NCBI RefSeq assembly: GCF_900155525.1
Contig: NZ_LT706951.1
Location: forward strand, 1-64,000
From: Mailhella massiliensis
GTDB taxonomy: Bacteria > Desulfobacterota > Desulfovibrionia > Desulfovibrionales > Desulfovibrionaceae
Direction: 5' to 3'
Length of the DNA: 64,000 nt
Under the pieces are notes generated by a model. It worked only from the letters and a program-made list of their open reading frames with translations. It was not told where the DNA came from and did not search any database. A program made the position numbers and the translations under genes. This document shows, one piece after another, positions 47,952 to 58,338 of this stretch (within the stretch, counting starts at the first letter, position 1; every line of letters begins with the position of its first letter).

Positions 47952-48278
47952 ATGCAGTTTGTCTTCATACCGGAGCGCGTGTGCTCCAAAATGTACATGA
48001 TAGAAGTGGACGAGAAAAGCCGCATCATCACCAGGTTCGACTTCAAGGGCGGCTGCCCGGGCAATCTCCAGGGCATAGGCCGTCTCATCCGCGGTATGCA
48101 CATCGACGAAGTGATCAGCCGCTTTGAGAACATGCCCATCTGTCCTACCTCGAAGGTGTCGTCGTGCCCCGAGCAGATCCGCCGTGCGCTGCTGGATCTG
48201 CGCGCCAAGCTCGATACCGGCATGGTGCAGGAACAGCCCCGTTTCGGGCTGGAATCCTTCGCTTCCCTGAAGAAGTAA
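47952..48278 (+). CDS. TSCPD-domain protein (TIGR03905 type)
   Basis: A 108-residue protein. It carries FVFIPERVCSKMYMIEVDEKSR, ITRFDFKGGCPGNLQGIGRLIRGM, MPICPTSKVSSCPEQIRRAL. Four well-placed Cys (Cys10, Cys in GGCPGN, PICPTS and SSCPEQ) form the TSCPD pattern, which in ribonucleotide reductases and stand-alone proteins is thought to bind metal. Function as a free protein is not known. GGGAGGA precedes the ATG and it has its own terminator. Confidence 0.85.
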   Translation: MQFVFIPERVCSKMYMIEVDEKSRIITRFDFKGGCPGNLQGIGRLIRGMHIDEVISRFENMPICPTSKVSSCPEQIRRALLDLRAKLDTGMVQEQPRFGLESFASLKK

Positions 48279-48301
48279 GGACTCCTTCTTATCCTGTCTT
48301 G

Positions 48302-48323
48302 AGGCCCCTCCGGGGGCCTTTTT
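48302..48323 (+). terminator. Rho-independent terminator after the TSCPD gene
   Basis: The stem AGGCCCC / GGGGCCT with a TCCG loop is followed by five Ts. Confidence 0.85.
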
Positions 48324-48425
48324 CATGTCCTTTGCGGGGAAAGGTGGGGCTTTGGCTGCTCCGCTTCCCCGGGCGGGCATGTGCCGCCGCCCTGTCGGGA
48401 GAGGCGGCCGTTTTTGCAGAATATC

Positions 48426-49346
48426 CTACGCTTTCGTTCTCTGCAGGTAGTTTCTGAGCGCGGGCATGGCGTTTTTTGCGTCACGATAGCCCAGCCAGTA
48501 CCATTCTCCCAGCTTTTCCAGATCGCTTTCCATGCGGCCTATGTCCATGAAGCGCGACGGGCTTAGGACGAACACGCGCCCTTCGCGCTGCAGGCGGGCG
48601 ATGTCGTCGCAGAGACGGTTGTAGTCGGCGTTGCTTTCTGCAAGGGCCGCGGCAAGCTTCGGCCATTTCCTGCCGTAGATGAGATGGGCGAGCCTGCGCC
48701 CCGCCGAGGGGTTGCGGCGGTAATCGTCGGGCCGGGTTTTGATGACCACAATGTTGGAAAAGCCGTTTTCCAGCGCCCAGTGCAGGGGGATCTTGCAGGC
48801 GCAGCCTCCGTCGAGATAGGGGGCTCCTTCCATGTCCACCATCCGGGAAATGTAGGGCATGGTGGAAGAAGCCCGCGTGGCAAGCATGATGTCGGCGCAG
48901 ACGCCTTTTTCGAAGTATTCCGCCTTTCCGGTACGGCAGTTGGTGGCCACGGCCACAAAGCGTCGTTCCGGGCTCATGAAGCGTTCCATATCCAGCGGGT
49001 CCAGCGTGCGGGAAAGTTCTCCGAACATGAAATCGAAGCCGAAGGGGCTGCGGTTTCTCAGAAACGCGCCGAAGCCGAAATAGCGCGGATCGTGCCGGAA
49101 ACGCAGCGGGCTGCGTGCCGAGCGGCCTATCTGGCCGGAAACATAGCTTATGCCGTTGAGCGCACCTGCGGAAACGCCGATGGTGCACTGCAGATTGACG
49201 TCTTCTTCCATGAGCGCGTCCATCACGCCCACACTGTAGGTACCGCGGAGCGCGCCGCCTTCCAGAACAAGGCAGCCCGGTGTGACGATGGAGGATGCCC
49301 GCCCACGGGGCAGGCGGTCGAGGCCGGAGTATGTTTTTCTGTTCAT
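48426..49346 (-). CDS. Patatin-like phospholipase family protein
   Basis: A 306-residue acyl hydrolase with a Ser-Asp dyad. The oxyanion loop is LEGGALRGTYSVGVMDAL, the nucleophile is Ser59 in IGVSAGALNG, and the Asp is in YLDGGCACKIPL (Asp179). The following FSNIVVIKTRPDDYRRNPS matches the RssA/YjjU-like group. It probably acts on membrane phospholipids or lysophospholipids in the cytoplasm; no signal peptide is seen. Start MNRKTYSGLD at 49346; the extra upstream frame to 49463 is not used. Confidence 0.9.
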   Translation of the reverse strand: MNRKTYSGLDRLPRGRASSIVTPGCLVLEGGALRGTYSVGVMDALMEEDVNLQCTIGVSAGALNGISYVSGQIGRSARSPLRFRHDPRYFGFGAFLRNRSPFGFDFMFGELSRTLDPLDMERFMSPERRFVAVATNCRTGKAEYFEKGVCADIMLATRASSTMPYISRMVDMEGAPYLDGGCACKIPLHWALENGFSNIVVIKTRPDDYRRNPSAGRRLAHLIYGRKWPKLAAALAESNADYNRLCDDIARLQREGRVFVLSPSRFMDIGRMESDLEKLGEWYWLGYRDAKNAMPALRNYLQRTKA

Positions 49347-49567
49347 TGCTGTCCCCGGAGCATGTCGCCCTGCGGCGGCACACTGCTTTTTCTGAGGATG
49401 GATTCCCCTGAAGCGGGCATGGTGCGGGTCGGCGGCGCGGCCATGACGGGGGGAAGAGAACAAGTATGCTACAAGAGGGCGGTCCTGTCGAGAATACGGA
49501 AGGAAGGGAATACGCCGCAGGTGTTCCGGCCCGGCGACGGAGGCGGCATACGGGAAAGTTCTGCACG

Positions 49568-49598
49568 AAAAGGGGCGGAAGCTTTCCGCCTCCGCCCC
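49568..49598 (-). terminator. Hairpin after the exported flavodoxin gene
   Basis: The minus-strand stem GGGGCGGA / TCCGCCCC, with an inner GGCGGAA / TTCCGCC alternative, is followed by four Ts. The rest of 49347-49567 holds no recognisable gene. Confidence 0.65.
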
Positions 49599-49664
49599 GG
49601 AGAGCTCGGCCGCCCCTTCCTGTGGTGCGCGGAGTCTCCCACGGGAAGGGGGAACGGCGAGATC

Positions 49665-50258
49665 TCAGGCGAGACCGGCTTCTTTCAGCCAGCGTTCCAC
49701 AAGAACGGGGGAGGCGTCGCCCCCGCGCAGGGCGAGTCCGTTGCCCGTGCGTGCCCGGGGGCAGAGCGCGGCAAGATCCGAAGGCAGGTTCTGCCAGCCG
49801 CCACCACCGTGGGTGCAGAAGGGGAGTATGGTTTTGCCTGCCAGAGGCTGCGTATGCAGGAAGGTACGTACGGGGCCGGCCCAGGAACCCCACCAGTTGG
49901 GGGAACCGGCGAGAATGACGTCGTACCGCGACACATCGATATTGAGGGGCCGGACGGCAGGGAATACGCCCTCCTTCTGTTCCCTGCCGGCAAGGTCGAC
50001 ACAGGCGTTGTAGGAGGAAGGGTAGGGCGTGACGGGCTGGAGTTCCGCCATATCCGCGTTCAGTTTTTCCCGGATGACTCCGGCCAGAGCCCTGGTGTTG
50101 CCCGACCAGGAATAATAGACGATGAGGATGTTCCTCCCTTCGGCAGCCATGGCCGTGCGGGGGACAAGGGGGAAAATTGCGGCGACGGCCAGCGCGGACA
50201 GGGTCTTTTTAAGAAGAGAACGACGGGAGAGAGAAGAAAGAGGGAAGAATCGGGACAT
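49665..50258 (-). CDS. Tat-exported flavodoxin
   Basis: A 197-residue protein. It starts MSRFFPLSSLSRRSLLKKTLSALAVAAIFPLVPRTAMA-type: a twin-arginine motif SRRSLLK, a hydrophobic core and an AMA cleavage site near residue 38. The rest is a flavodoxin with the FMN phosphate loop ILIVYYSWSGNTRALAGVI and flavin loops AGSPNWWGSWAGPVRTFL and LPFCTHGGGGWQNLP. Flavodoxins are normally cytoplasmic. Export through Tat with FMN already bound suggests an electron carrier or flavin enzyme in the periplasm. GGAGG precedes the ATG at 50258. Confidence 0.88.
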   Translation of the reverse strand: MSRFFPLSSLSRRSLLKKTLSALAVAAIFPLVPRTAMAAEGRNILIVYYSWSGNTRALAGVIREKLNADMAELQPVTPYPSSYNACVDLAGREQKEGVFPAVRPLNIDVSRYDVILAGSPNWWGSWAGPVRTFLHTQPLAGKTILPFCTHGGGGWQNLPSDLAALCPRARTGNGLALRGGDASPVLVERWLKEAGLA

Positions 50259-50968
50259 GACTGCCTCCAGGGTAAATGTTGCGGCCGTTCCTGCCGCATG
50301 GGAAAAAGGTAAGCCCGGACTTCTTGAGCATGAAGATATGTTCCTCTCTTTTTTTTGCCTGTTGCTGCCAGAGACGATGTTTTCGGTGCACACGCTCCCT
50401 GCCGCGGGAATTTCCGGGGCACGGCTTCTTTTCTGTAAGGATGAGAGGGCGTGGAAGGGGCTGAACGCGCCGTGCCGGACAGGAAAGAGAATGCCGGGGC
50501 GTGCTGCGGCGTTTTTCGCAGCATGTTCCGGCGGAAAAGCGCGTTACGGCGGCATTTTTTCCTGTGGAATGAAGAATACGCATCCGGTGAGGAAAAAGAC
50601 GGTGAAAAGTACCGGAAGGCTCTGCCGGGCATGGTCTGGGGGCCTTTTTCCCGGGAAAAAGGAGCCTTCAGGAACGATGCAGCGCGTCTCTGATGTGTTT
50701 TTGTGCCGCCGCTTTTTGCTTTTGCCGAAAATGTGAAAAAAATAGCTTGGTTTTTCGCCCGGTTATTTTTGCAGTCCTCACTTGACAAGACAAGAAAAAG
50801 CAGTCCAGTATTATTCTACGATTTATGCCTGTCACCGGTATAAGCGGGCCGCACGAGAGCCTGCGCCGTTAGGGAGGGAAAGAGCCTCCCGGCAGGGCGT
50901 AACGTGCGACTGGGGGAGGTCCGCCTTTTCGCGGATCAGCATGGTTTCAGCCCATAAGGATGAAGAAT
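50259..50968. other. Gene-free stretch and leader of the ilv operon
   Basis: About 700 bases without a recognisable gene. A TTGACA at 50782-50787 is followed by TATTAT at 50809-50814 with a 21-base gap, too long for a normal promoter, so it is only a weak candidate. In the leader, GGGAGG and CCTCCC at about 50870-50890 can pair. I could not find a leader peptide rich in Leu, Val or Ile, nor a T-box. Confidence 0.4.
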
Positions 50969-52630
50969 ATGAAACTGACCGGTTCGGAAATTTTTTGTGA
51001 AGTGCTGGTGGAGCAGGGCGTTGATACGCTGTTCGGCTATCCCGGCGGCGCTGTTTTGAATCTGTACGACGCTTTGTATAAATACCAGGATCGTATCCGT
51101 CATGTCATTACCGCTCACGAACAGGGCGCCGCTCATGCGGCCGATGGCTACGCCCGTGCTACCGGCCGCACCGGCGTCGTTCTGGTAACCAGCGGCCCCG
51201 GCGCGACCAACCTTGTTACCGGCATCGCCACCGCCTATATGGACAGCGTGCCCATGGTGGCCATTACCGGCAACGTCCCCACGCCCCTCATCGGTCAGGA
51301 CAGCTTCCAGGAAGTGTACATTGCGGGCATCACCATGCCCATCACCAAGCACAACTTCGTGGTGGACAGGGTGGAGGATCTGGCCGACATCCTGCGTGAA
51401 GCCTTCCGCATTGCCCAGACGGGCCGCAAGGGCCCCGTGCTGGTGGACATTCCCAAGGACATGACCGCCGCTCTGGCCGAATTTGAACCTGCCGCCCCGG
51501 TGAAGGACGGCTATGTCACCGAAGTCGACATGGCCGCCGTGGACAGGGCCGCCGAAATCATCAACGCCGCCCAGCGCCCCGCCATCTACTACGGCGGCGG
51601 CGTCATCGCCTCCGGCGCGGGCGCGGAGCTTGCCGCCCTCATGAAAAAGGCCTGTATGCCCGGCGCGTACACCCTCATGGCTGCGGGGGCCGTGGACAGC
51701 AACGATCCGCTCAACCTCGGCATGGTGGGTATGCACGGCTGCCGTACCAGCAACTTCGCTCTCGACAATGCGGATGTGATGGTGGCCGTGGGAACCCGCT
51801 TCAGCGACCGCGTGGCTCTCGCTCCCGATGAATTCGGCCGCCGTGCCAAGCTGATACAGATCGACATCGACCCCAGCGAAGTGAACAAGAACGTGGGGGT
51901 GGACGTGAGCCTCGTGGGCGACGTGAAGGACATCATCTGCGCCCTTCTGCCCAAGATCAATCAGTCCTGCCGCGACGAATGGCTGACGCAGATCGCCGAA
52001 TGGAAGCAGGAGGACTATTATCCTGAGGACAGCGATACCGTGCTGAAGCCTCATCAGGTGGTCCGCAAGGTGAATGAGATGGCCGGCGACGACGCCATCT
52101 ACGTCACCGACGTGGGCCAGCATCAGATGTGGGCCGCCCAGTATCTGCATCACGTCAAGCCCCGTCATTTCCTGACGAGCGGCGGCCTCGGTACCATGGG
52201 CTTCGGTTACGGCGCCGCCATCGGCGCGAAGATCGCCGTGCCCGACAAGCCCGTGGTGCATTTCACGGGCGACGGTTCCTTCCATATGAACATGAACGAA
52301 GCGTGCACGGCCGTGAGCTTCGGCCTGCCCGTAATCACCGTCATTCTGGACAACCATGTTCTCGGCATGGTGCGTCAGTGGCAGACCAGCTTCTACGGCA
52401 GGCGCTATTCCTGCACCGACCTCGACCGCCGCACCGATTATGTGAAGGTCATCGAGGGCTTCGGCGGCAGGGGATTCCACTGCGAAAGCCTGGCCGAGCT
52501 GGAAAAGGCCATGGCGGAAGCCCTGAAGAGCGACGTGCCCGTGTGGATTCACTGCGTTATCGACAGGGATGAAAAGGTGCTTCCCATGATTCCCGGCGGC
52601 TGCACCTGCGACTCCATCATCATGGAATAG
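50969..52630 (+). CDS. ilvB: Acetolactate synthase large subunit
   Basis: A 553-residue thiamine-diphosphate enzyme that makes acetolactate and acetohydroxybutyrate, the first common step to valine, leucine and isoleucine. The N-terminal GYPGGAVLNLYDALY has the region before the catalytic Glu in TAHEQGAAHAADGYARATGRTG. The FAD-domain and ThDP site GDGSFHMNMNEACTAVSFGLPVITVILDNHVLGMVRQWQ are present. ATG at 50960 and 50969 are both possible; AAGGA at 50956-50960 is well placed only for the second. It is first in ilvB-ilvN-ilvC-ilvD. Confidence 0.97.
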   Translation: MKLTGSEIFCEVLVEQGVDTLFGYPGGAVLNLYDALYKYQDRIRHVITAHEQGAAHAADGYARATGRTGVVLVTSGPGATNLVTGIATAYMDSVPMVAITGNVPTPLIGQDSFQEVYIAGITMPITKHNFVVDRVEDLADILREAFRIAQTGRKGPVLVDIPKDMTAALAEFEPAAPVKDGYVTEVDMAAVDRAAEIINAAQRPAIYYGGGVIASGAGAELAALMKKACMPGAYTLMAAGAVDSNDPLNLGMVGMHGCRTSNFALDNADVMVAVGTRFSDRVALAPDEFGRRAKLIQIDIDPSEVNKNVGVDVSLVGDVKDIICALLPKINQSCRDEWLTQIAEWKQEDYYPEDSDTVLKPHQVVRKVNEMAGDDAIYVTDVGQHQMWAAQYLHHVKPRHFLTSGGLGTMGFGYGAAIGAKIAVPDKPVVHFTGDGSFHMNMNEACTAVSFGLPVITVILDNHVLGMVRQWQTSFYGRRYSCTDLDRRTDYVKVIEGFGGRGFHCESLAELEKAMAEALKSDVPVWIHCVIDRDEKVLPMIPGGCTCDSIIME

Positions 52631-52642
52631 AAGGGGGAGAAA

Positions 52643-53152
52643 ATGACGAAACATGTGCTTTCCATCGTGGTGGACAACAACGCCAACGTCATGGCCCGCG
52701 TGTCCTCCCTTTTCGCACGCCGCCGCTTCAACATGACCAGCGTCACGGCCGCCCAGACCAGCGATCCTTCCGTTTCCATCATCACCATTGTGACGGAAGG
52801 CGACTCTCATATCCTTGATCAGATTCTGAAGCAGACGCTCAAGATGGAAGAGGTGAAGTCCGTCACCATTCTTCCCCGCAACGAGAGCCTGCTGTGCGAA
52901 ACCATCATGCTGCGTCTTGCCTTCGGGGAATCCAACATTTCCCGCATTAAAGATATAGTTGAGGTTTACCGGGCCAGAATTATTGACCTCACCTCGAGTA
53001 GCATGGTAGTACAGCTGACCGGAAAGCCTTCCAAAATCGAAGGCTTCATGGAAGTCATGTCGCCCTATCAGATCCTGGAAATGTGCCGGTCCGGCATTAT
53101 CGGTATGCCGAGAGGATCACAGAGTGATTGGTGGAAAAGCAGCCAGGAATAG
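52643..53152 (+). CDS. ilvN: Acetolactate synthase small (regulatory) subunit
   Basis: A 169-residue regulatory subunit. The N-terminal ACT domain (HVLSIVVDNNANVMARVSSLFARRRFNMTSVTAAQT) binds valine for feedback control. The C-terminal domain has LRLAFGESNISRIKDIVEVYRARIIDLTSSSMVVQLTG and GFMEVMSPYQILEMCRSG. It follows ilvB by 12 bases. The residues of the ACT loop appear normal, so valine inhibition is expected. Confidence 0.95.
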   Translation: MTKHVLSIVVDNNANVMARVSSLFARRRFNMTSVTAAQTSDPSVSIITIVTEGDSHILDQILKQTLKMEEVKSVTILPRNESLLCETIMLRLAFGESNISRIKDIVEVYRARIIDLTSSSMVVQLTGKPSKIEGFMEVMSPYQILEMCRSGIIGMPRGSQSDWWKSSQE

Positions 53153-53179
53153 GCTGCTTCAACAGAAGATATTCATTGA

Positions 53180-54190
<1,011 letters not shown>

Positions 54191-54206
54191 GCCCGCTTTG
54201 CAAGAT

Positions 54207-54241
54207 TCGCCGGGTGGTCCCCGCCGCCCGGCGATTTTCTG
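54207..54241 (+). other. Terminator-like hairpin between ilvC and ilvD
   Basis: TCGCCGGG and CCCGGCGA form an eight-base stem around a 12-base loop, followed by TTTTC. It lies 16 bases after ilvC and 32 before ilvD, where it could lower ilvD expression relative to ilvBNC. Confidence 0.5.
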
Positions 54242-54272
54242 TCTTTTCAGGGGAACAGAGGAGAGAGGTTTC

Positions 54273-55937
54273 ATGAAACTTCGCAGTGCGAATGTCACGC
54301 AGGGCGTGGAACGCGCGCCCAACCGCAGCCTGTTCTATGCCATGGGCTATACCAAGGAAGAACTCGATCGTCCGCTGGTCGGCGTGATCAGCGCCCACAG
54401 TGAGATCGTGCCCGGACACGCCCATCTGGACAAGATTGCCGAAGCCGTGAAGGCCGGTGTGCGTATGGCCGGCGGTACCCCCATACTCATTCCCGCCATC
54501 GGCGTGTGTGACGGCATCGCCATGGGGCATATCGGCATGAAGTATTCGCTGGCCAGCCGCGAACTCATCGCCGACAGCGTGGAAACCATGGCCATGGCCC
54601 ATCAGCTGGATGCCCTGGTGCTGGTGCCCAACTGCGACAAGATCGTGCCCGGTATGCTCATGGGCGCGCTCCGGCTGAACATTCCTTCCGTGGTGTGCAG
54701 CGGCGGCCCCATGATGGCCGGTGTGTACGACGGCGAAGAAGTGAGCCTTTCCAAGATGTTCGAGGCCGTGGGCGCCCGCAAGATCGGCCTTATCGACGAT
54801 GAGAAGCTTGAAGAGTGCGAAACCGGCGTGTGCCCCGGCTGCGGAAGCTGCGCTGGCATGTACACCGCAAATTCCATGAACTGCCTGTGCGAGGCCGTGG
54901 GCATAGCGCTGCCCGGCAACGGCACCATTCCCGCCGTACATGCCCGCCGTATGCAGCTGGCCAAACATGCCGGCATGGCCGTCATGGAACTTTTGAAGCG
55001 CGACATCAAGCCCCGCGACATCGTCAACGAAAAGTCCATCCGCAACGCCCTGGCCTGCGACATGGCCCTCGGCTGCAGCACCAATACCGTGCTTCACCTC
55101 CTGGCCATTGCCCATGAAGCGGGCGTGGCCTTCGACCTTGCGCTGTTCAACGAAGTGAGCGCGCAGGTTCCCAACCTCTGCCATCTCGCTCCCGCAGGCC
55201 CCACCCACATGCAGGATCTGTATGCGGCGGGCGGCATTGCCGCGGTGCAGGCCGAACTTGCCAGGGGCGGCTACATCGACACCAGCCTCATCACCGCCAC
55301 CGGCAAGACCCTTGCGGAAAACATCAAGGGCGCGGTCATCAAGAATACCGGCGCCATACGTCCTCTTTCCGATCCGTACAGCCCTACGGGCGGTCTTCAG
55401 ATTCTCTGGGGCAACATCGCTCCCGACGGCTGCGTGGTGAAGCGCAGCGCCGTGGCTCCCGAAATGCTTACGCACAGCGGCCCCGCCCGTGTGTTCGACA
55501 GTGAAGACGACGCCATCAAGGCCATCTACAACGGGGAAATCCGCGAAGGCGACGTGGTGGTCATCCGCTACGAAGGCCCCAAGGGCGGCCCGGGTATGCG
55601 TGAAATGCTCAATCCCACCAGCGCTCTTGCCGGTATGAAGCTCGACAGAACCGTGGCCCTCATTACCGACGGCCGCTTCAGCGGCGCAAGCCGCGGCGCC
55701 TCCATCGGCCACGTTTCTCCCGAAGCCGCCGAAGGCGGTCCCATCGGGCTGATTCAGGAAGGCGATATCATCCGTATCGATATCCCGAACGCCAGCATCA
55801 ATGTGGAAGTGAGCGAAGAAGAACTCGCCCGCAGAAAGGCGGCCTTCACTCCCCGTGAACCCAACATCAAGACCGGGTGGCTTGCCCGGTATGCCCGACT
55901 CGTAAGCAGCGCCAATACCGGCGCCGTGTTGAAATAG
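54273..55937 (+). CDS. ilvD: Dihydroxy-acid dehydratase
   Basis: A 554-residue iron-sulfur dehydratase, the third common step of branched-chain amino acid synthesis. Cluster cysteines lie in [16 protein letters not shown] and [19 protein letters not shown], with a third in the [19 protein letters not shown] block. The C-terminal [29 protein letters not shown] is a family signature. The frame is open from 54198, but [19 protein letters not shown] at 54273 with GAGAGG before it is the usual start. It is the last gene of the ilv set; no terminator with a good T-run follows within 100 bases. Confidence 0.97.
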   Translation: MKLRSANVTQGVERAPNRSLFYAMGYTKEELDRPLVGVISAHSEIVPGHAHLDKIAEAVKAGVRMAGGTPILIPAIGVCDGIAMGHIGMKYSLASRELIADSVETMAMAHQLDALVLVPNCDKIVPGMLMGALRLNIPSVVCSGGPMMAGVYDGEEVSLSKMFEAVGARKIGLIDDEKLEECETGVCPGCGSCAGMYTANSMNCLCEAVGIALPGNGTIPAVHARRMQLAKHAGMAVMELLKRDIKPRDIVNEKSIRNALACDMALGCSTNTVLHLLAIAHEAGVAFDLALFNEVSAQVPNLCHLAPAGPTHMQDLYAAGGIAAVQAELARGGYIDTSLITATGKTLAENIKGAVIKNTGAIRPLSDPYSPTGGLQILWGNIAPDGCVVKRSAVAPEMLTHSGPARVFDSEDDAIKAIYNGEIREGDVVVIRYEGPKGGPGMREMLNPTSALAGMKLDRTVALITDGRFSGASRGASIGHVSPEAAEGGPIGLIQEGDIIRIDIPNASINVEVSEEELARRKAAFTPREPNIKTGWLARYARLVSSANTGAVLK

Positions 55938-57252
55938 CAAAGGGAGGTGGTCGCCGCCTGATGAAGCGGCTCCCTGTTCCTTCGCGCAGCCTCCATGATT
56001 CCGTTTCCGGGCGGTCCGGGAACGGTCCCTCACTCAGGGGGGCATGAATTCCGTCTTTTCTGTTTTTCTCTTCAGGCGGTCTGAAGGGAATCCCTCAGGC
56101 AGGAGAGTGGAAAAGCGCACGGTATGAAGTTGTGGCTTTGCGTATGGGCGGTCCATGCGTATCCCTCACTCCACGGCAATCATACACCGGAGCATGATGG
56201 CGTATCCGATCTGTTCTTCGGAACAATCCCTCGTTCGGAAGCGCATACGGGGCAGCAAAAAAGTCGACGACTCTCCTCCAGGGTATTTTTAGAGGCATTC
56301 CTTCCGCGTGTCCTGTGCGGAAGAGCCCAGTCTCCGGCCGATGCAGAATATCCGCCGGGGAAAGAACCGGGCTGCTTCATGTCGAAACCTTCGGCATGAG
56401 GCAGTCCGATTTTTTATGCCGTACCTTGAGGCGCAGAAGAGCGGGGAAAGAAAAACGCCTGCACCTCTCGGATGCAAGAGGTCATCGGCCGCCTTCCGAT
56501 TGCACCCGGCGGGATGCCCCGCTGCAAGGCATTCCGTAAAAGGGAAGGGCGCGGCATTTCTTTCAGAGGCGGACGGCTTTCCTGCCTTACGCGGATATTT
56601 TTTCCCAGTGTCGGAAAAGGCGGCGGAACAAGGCAGGCAAAAGCCTGCTTTCCCTCCTTTCGTTCACAGAAAAAGAGGCCGGAGAAAAGGAAGGCGCAGC
56701 GGAAGGCCGTGGCAGGAAGGGCGATATTCTTCCAGAGGAAAAGAGCTGCGGCCGAACCTGCCGGGAAGGAAACGGTGCATCAGGCATGGACTGTTCCGTA
56801 TTTTGCATAGGGAAACTTACCGCACGGCTGGTCGTTTCCTCGTCAGCCTCAGGCTTTTGCATCAGCTGTGCAAGAACAGGCCCATGCACGATCCGGTATC
56901 TTCCTGCAGTTACCGGCGCTTCACAAGCGGGCTTCCGATGCACGAAAGGCGAAATCGCTCTCCGGTGTTGTTCCCGGCAGCGAGGGAGGCCTCATGTCCC
57001 GGCAAGCGTTGTTTTGCCTGCCGCAGTCACAGGGAAAAGTCGCTGACAAAGCATTTCTCTGCCATGGCTGGAGTTCTCTTTGCGGGCGTTTCATGCCAGA
57101 ACCGTTTCTTTTCCCATAGCTGCCGCATGTCCCGATTTTCGTCACCTGCGAGAATCGTTTCTTTTGTCCCTGGCACGGCTGCCGGACAACCGCTTTTCAG
57201 AAATGCAAAGGATGGTCTCAACCTTTTCGGCAATTCCGGCCGGAATGGGGTG
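55938..57252. other. Long gene-free stretch after ilvD
   Basis: About 1.3 kb between ilvD and apbE. Long overlapping frames on both strands give Arg/Pro/Cys-rich translations without motifs or start signals. The first 300 bases hold a set of imperfect repeats (separate entry). Nothing else is recognised. Confidence 0.5.
56009..56238 (+). repeat. Imperfect repeats with GGCGGTC-N7-TCCCTCA core
   Basis: Cores GGGCGGTCC-N7-GTCCCTCACTC (56010), AGGCGGTCT-N7-ATCCCTCAGGC (56075) and GGGCGGTCC-N6-ATCCCTCACTC (56147) are followed by a weaker fourth copy, GTTCTTCGGAACAATCCCTC (56213). Spacing is 65-72 bases. An ATGA(A/T) sequence recurs 15-35 bases before each core. Function is unknown. Confidence 0.45.
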
Positions 57253-57285
57253 AAAAAAAAGCCCCCCGCTTCTTGAGAGGCGGGG
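57253..57285 (-). terminator. Rho-independent terminator after apbE (end of the rnf unit)
   Basis: The minus-strand stem CCCCGC / GCGGGG, loop of ten bases, then GGC and eight Ts. It lies 30 bases past the apbE stop. Confidence 0.85.
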
Positions 57286-57314
57286 AGCTGCATCGTCATG
57301 AAAGCCGGGCAATA

Positions 57315-58292
57315 TCAGCCCCAGCGGCTGGATTTTTGTATGCCTCCGCCCGGAAGCGTGATGAGGCATGCGGCATCCGTCATGTTTTCCACTACATCCA
57401 CGGGACGGGAAAGAACACACAGAGCGGTGGCCAGCGCGTCCGCCTCCATGGCGGAGGAGGCGACGACGCTTGCTCCCGGAAGCGTGGAGCAGCGGCCCGT
57501 GGCGGGATTCAGGATATGGTTGGTCTTTTTTTCGGCGTCGAGAATGTTCTCGTAGATGCCGGAAGTCGCCATGGCCTCGTCATGCAGGCTGCGTACGGCG
57601 GGATAGTCGCTTTTTCCCTGATATTTTTCCGGGTTTTCCACCGCCACGCGCCAGGGACGCCCCGCCTTGCTTCCCCGTGCCACGATGTCGCCGCCCGCAT
57701 TGATGAGAAAGTTCTTCACGCCCGAGGCGAGCAGCGCGCGTGCGCCTTCATCGGCAATGTATCCTTTGGCGATGCCGTCGAGACTCATTTTCATGCCGCT
57801 TCTCAGAAAACGCAGCGCTTTTCCCGAGCTCTGGACATGTTCCATGCCGATAAGCTCGGCGGCCTCCGCCGCTTCCCTGCGGTCAAGCGCAGCGCCCGCC
57901 TTTCGCTCCATTATTTCCAGAAGGGAAAGAATGGTGGGGTCGAAGGCGCCGCCTGTGGTGCGGTGCATGAGGGAAGCGGCGTTTGCCACATGCAGAAGTT
58001 CCTGCGGTGCGTCGCGCAGAATACCCGCCGAGTTGAGCTGTCCCAGAGGGGAGGCGCTGTCGAAACGGGTGAGCGTCGCTTCCAGATCCGTCATGCGGGA
58101 GAATGCCCCGGCCATGGCTTCTGCGGCATGGTTTTCGGATACGCCGAAAGTATGGATGGTCACAAACGTGCCCATCATGAGGCGCGTTTCCGTAAGGGGA
58201 GCGGCAGCGGCCAGAGCGGAAAGGGGGCGGGGCAGGGCGGACATGGCTGCGGCAGCAGCCATGGCTTTGAGAAGAAAACGGCGGGTAAGCAT
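57315..58292 (-). CDS. apbE: FAD:protein FMN transferase (ApbE/RnfF)
   Basis: A 325-residue exported enzyme that attaches FMN through a phosphodiester bond to Thr in Rnf subunits. A Tat-like signal (MLTRRFLLKAMAAAAAMSALPRPLSALA) leads in. Then come TETRLMMGTFVTIHTFG, LNSAGILRDAP, HRTTGGAFDPTILSLLEIM, MKMSLDGIAKGYIADEGARALL, NFLINAGGDIVARGSKAGRPW and TNHILNPATGRCSTLPGASVVASSAMEADALATALCVL, all ApbE blocks. The start at 58292 has GAGG before it. It is the last gene of the rnf series and its targets are RnfG and probably RnfD upstream. Confidence 0.95.
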   Translation of the reverse strand: MLTRRFLLKAMAAAAAMSALPRPLSALAAAAPLTETRLMMGTFVTIHTFGVSENHAAEAMAGAFSRMTDLEATLTRFDSASPLGQLNSAGILRDAPQELLHVANAASLMHRTTGGAFDPTILSLLEIMERKAGAALDRREAAEAAELIGMEHVQSSGKALRFLRSGMKMSLDGIAKGYIADEGARALLASGVKNFLINAGGDIVARGSKAGRPWRVAVENPEKYQGKSDYPAVRSLHDEAMATSGIYENILDAEKKTNHILNPATGRCSTLPGASVVASSAMEADALATALCVLSRPVDVVENMTDAACLITLPGGGIQKSSRWG

Positions 58293-58338
58293 GGGTACCT
58301 CGTGAAAGGGCGGCGTTACGGGTGCGGCGGTGAAGATG

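Noticed and set aside
50782-50968. Leader-peptide attenuator of the ilv operon
   Set aside because: No short frame rich in Leu, Val or Ile and no terminator/antiterminator pair was found.
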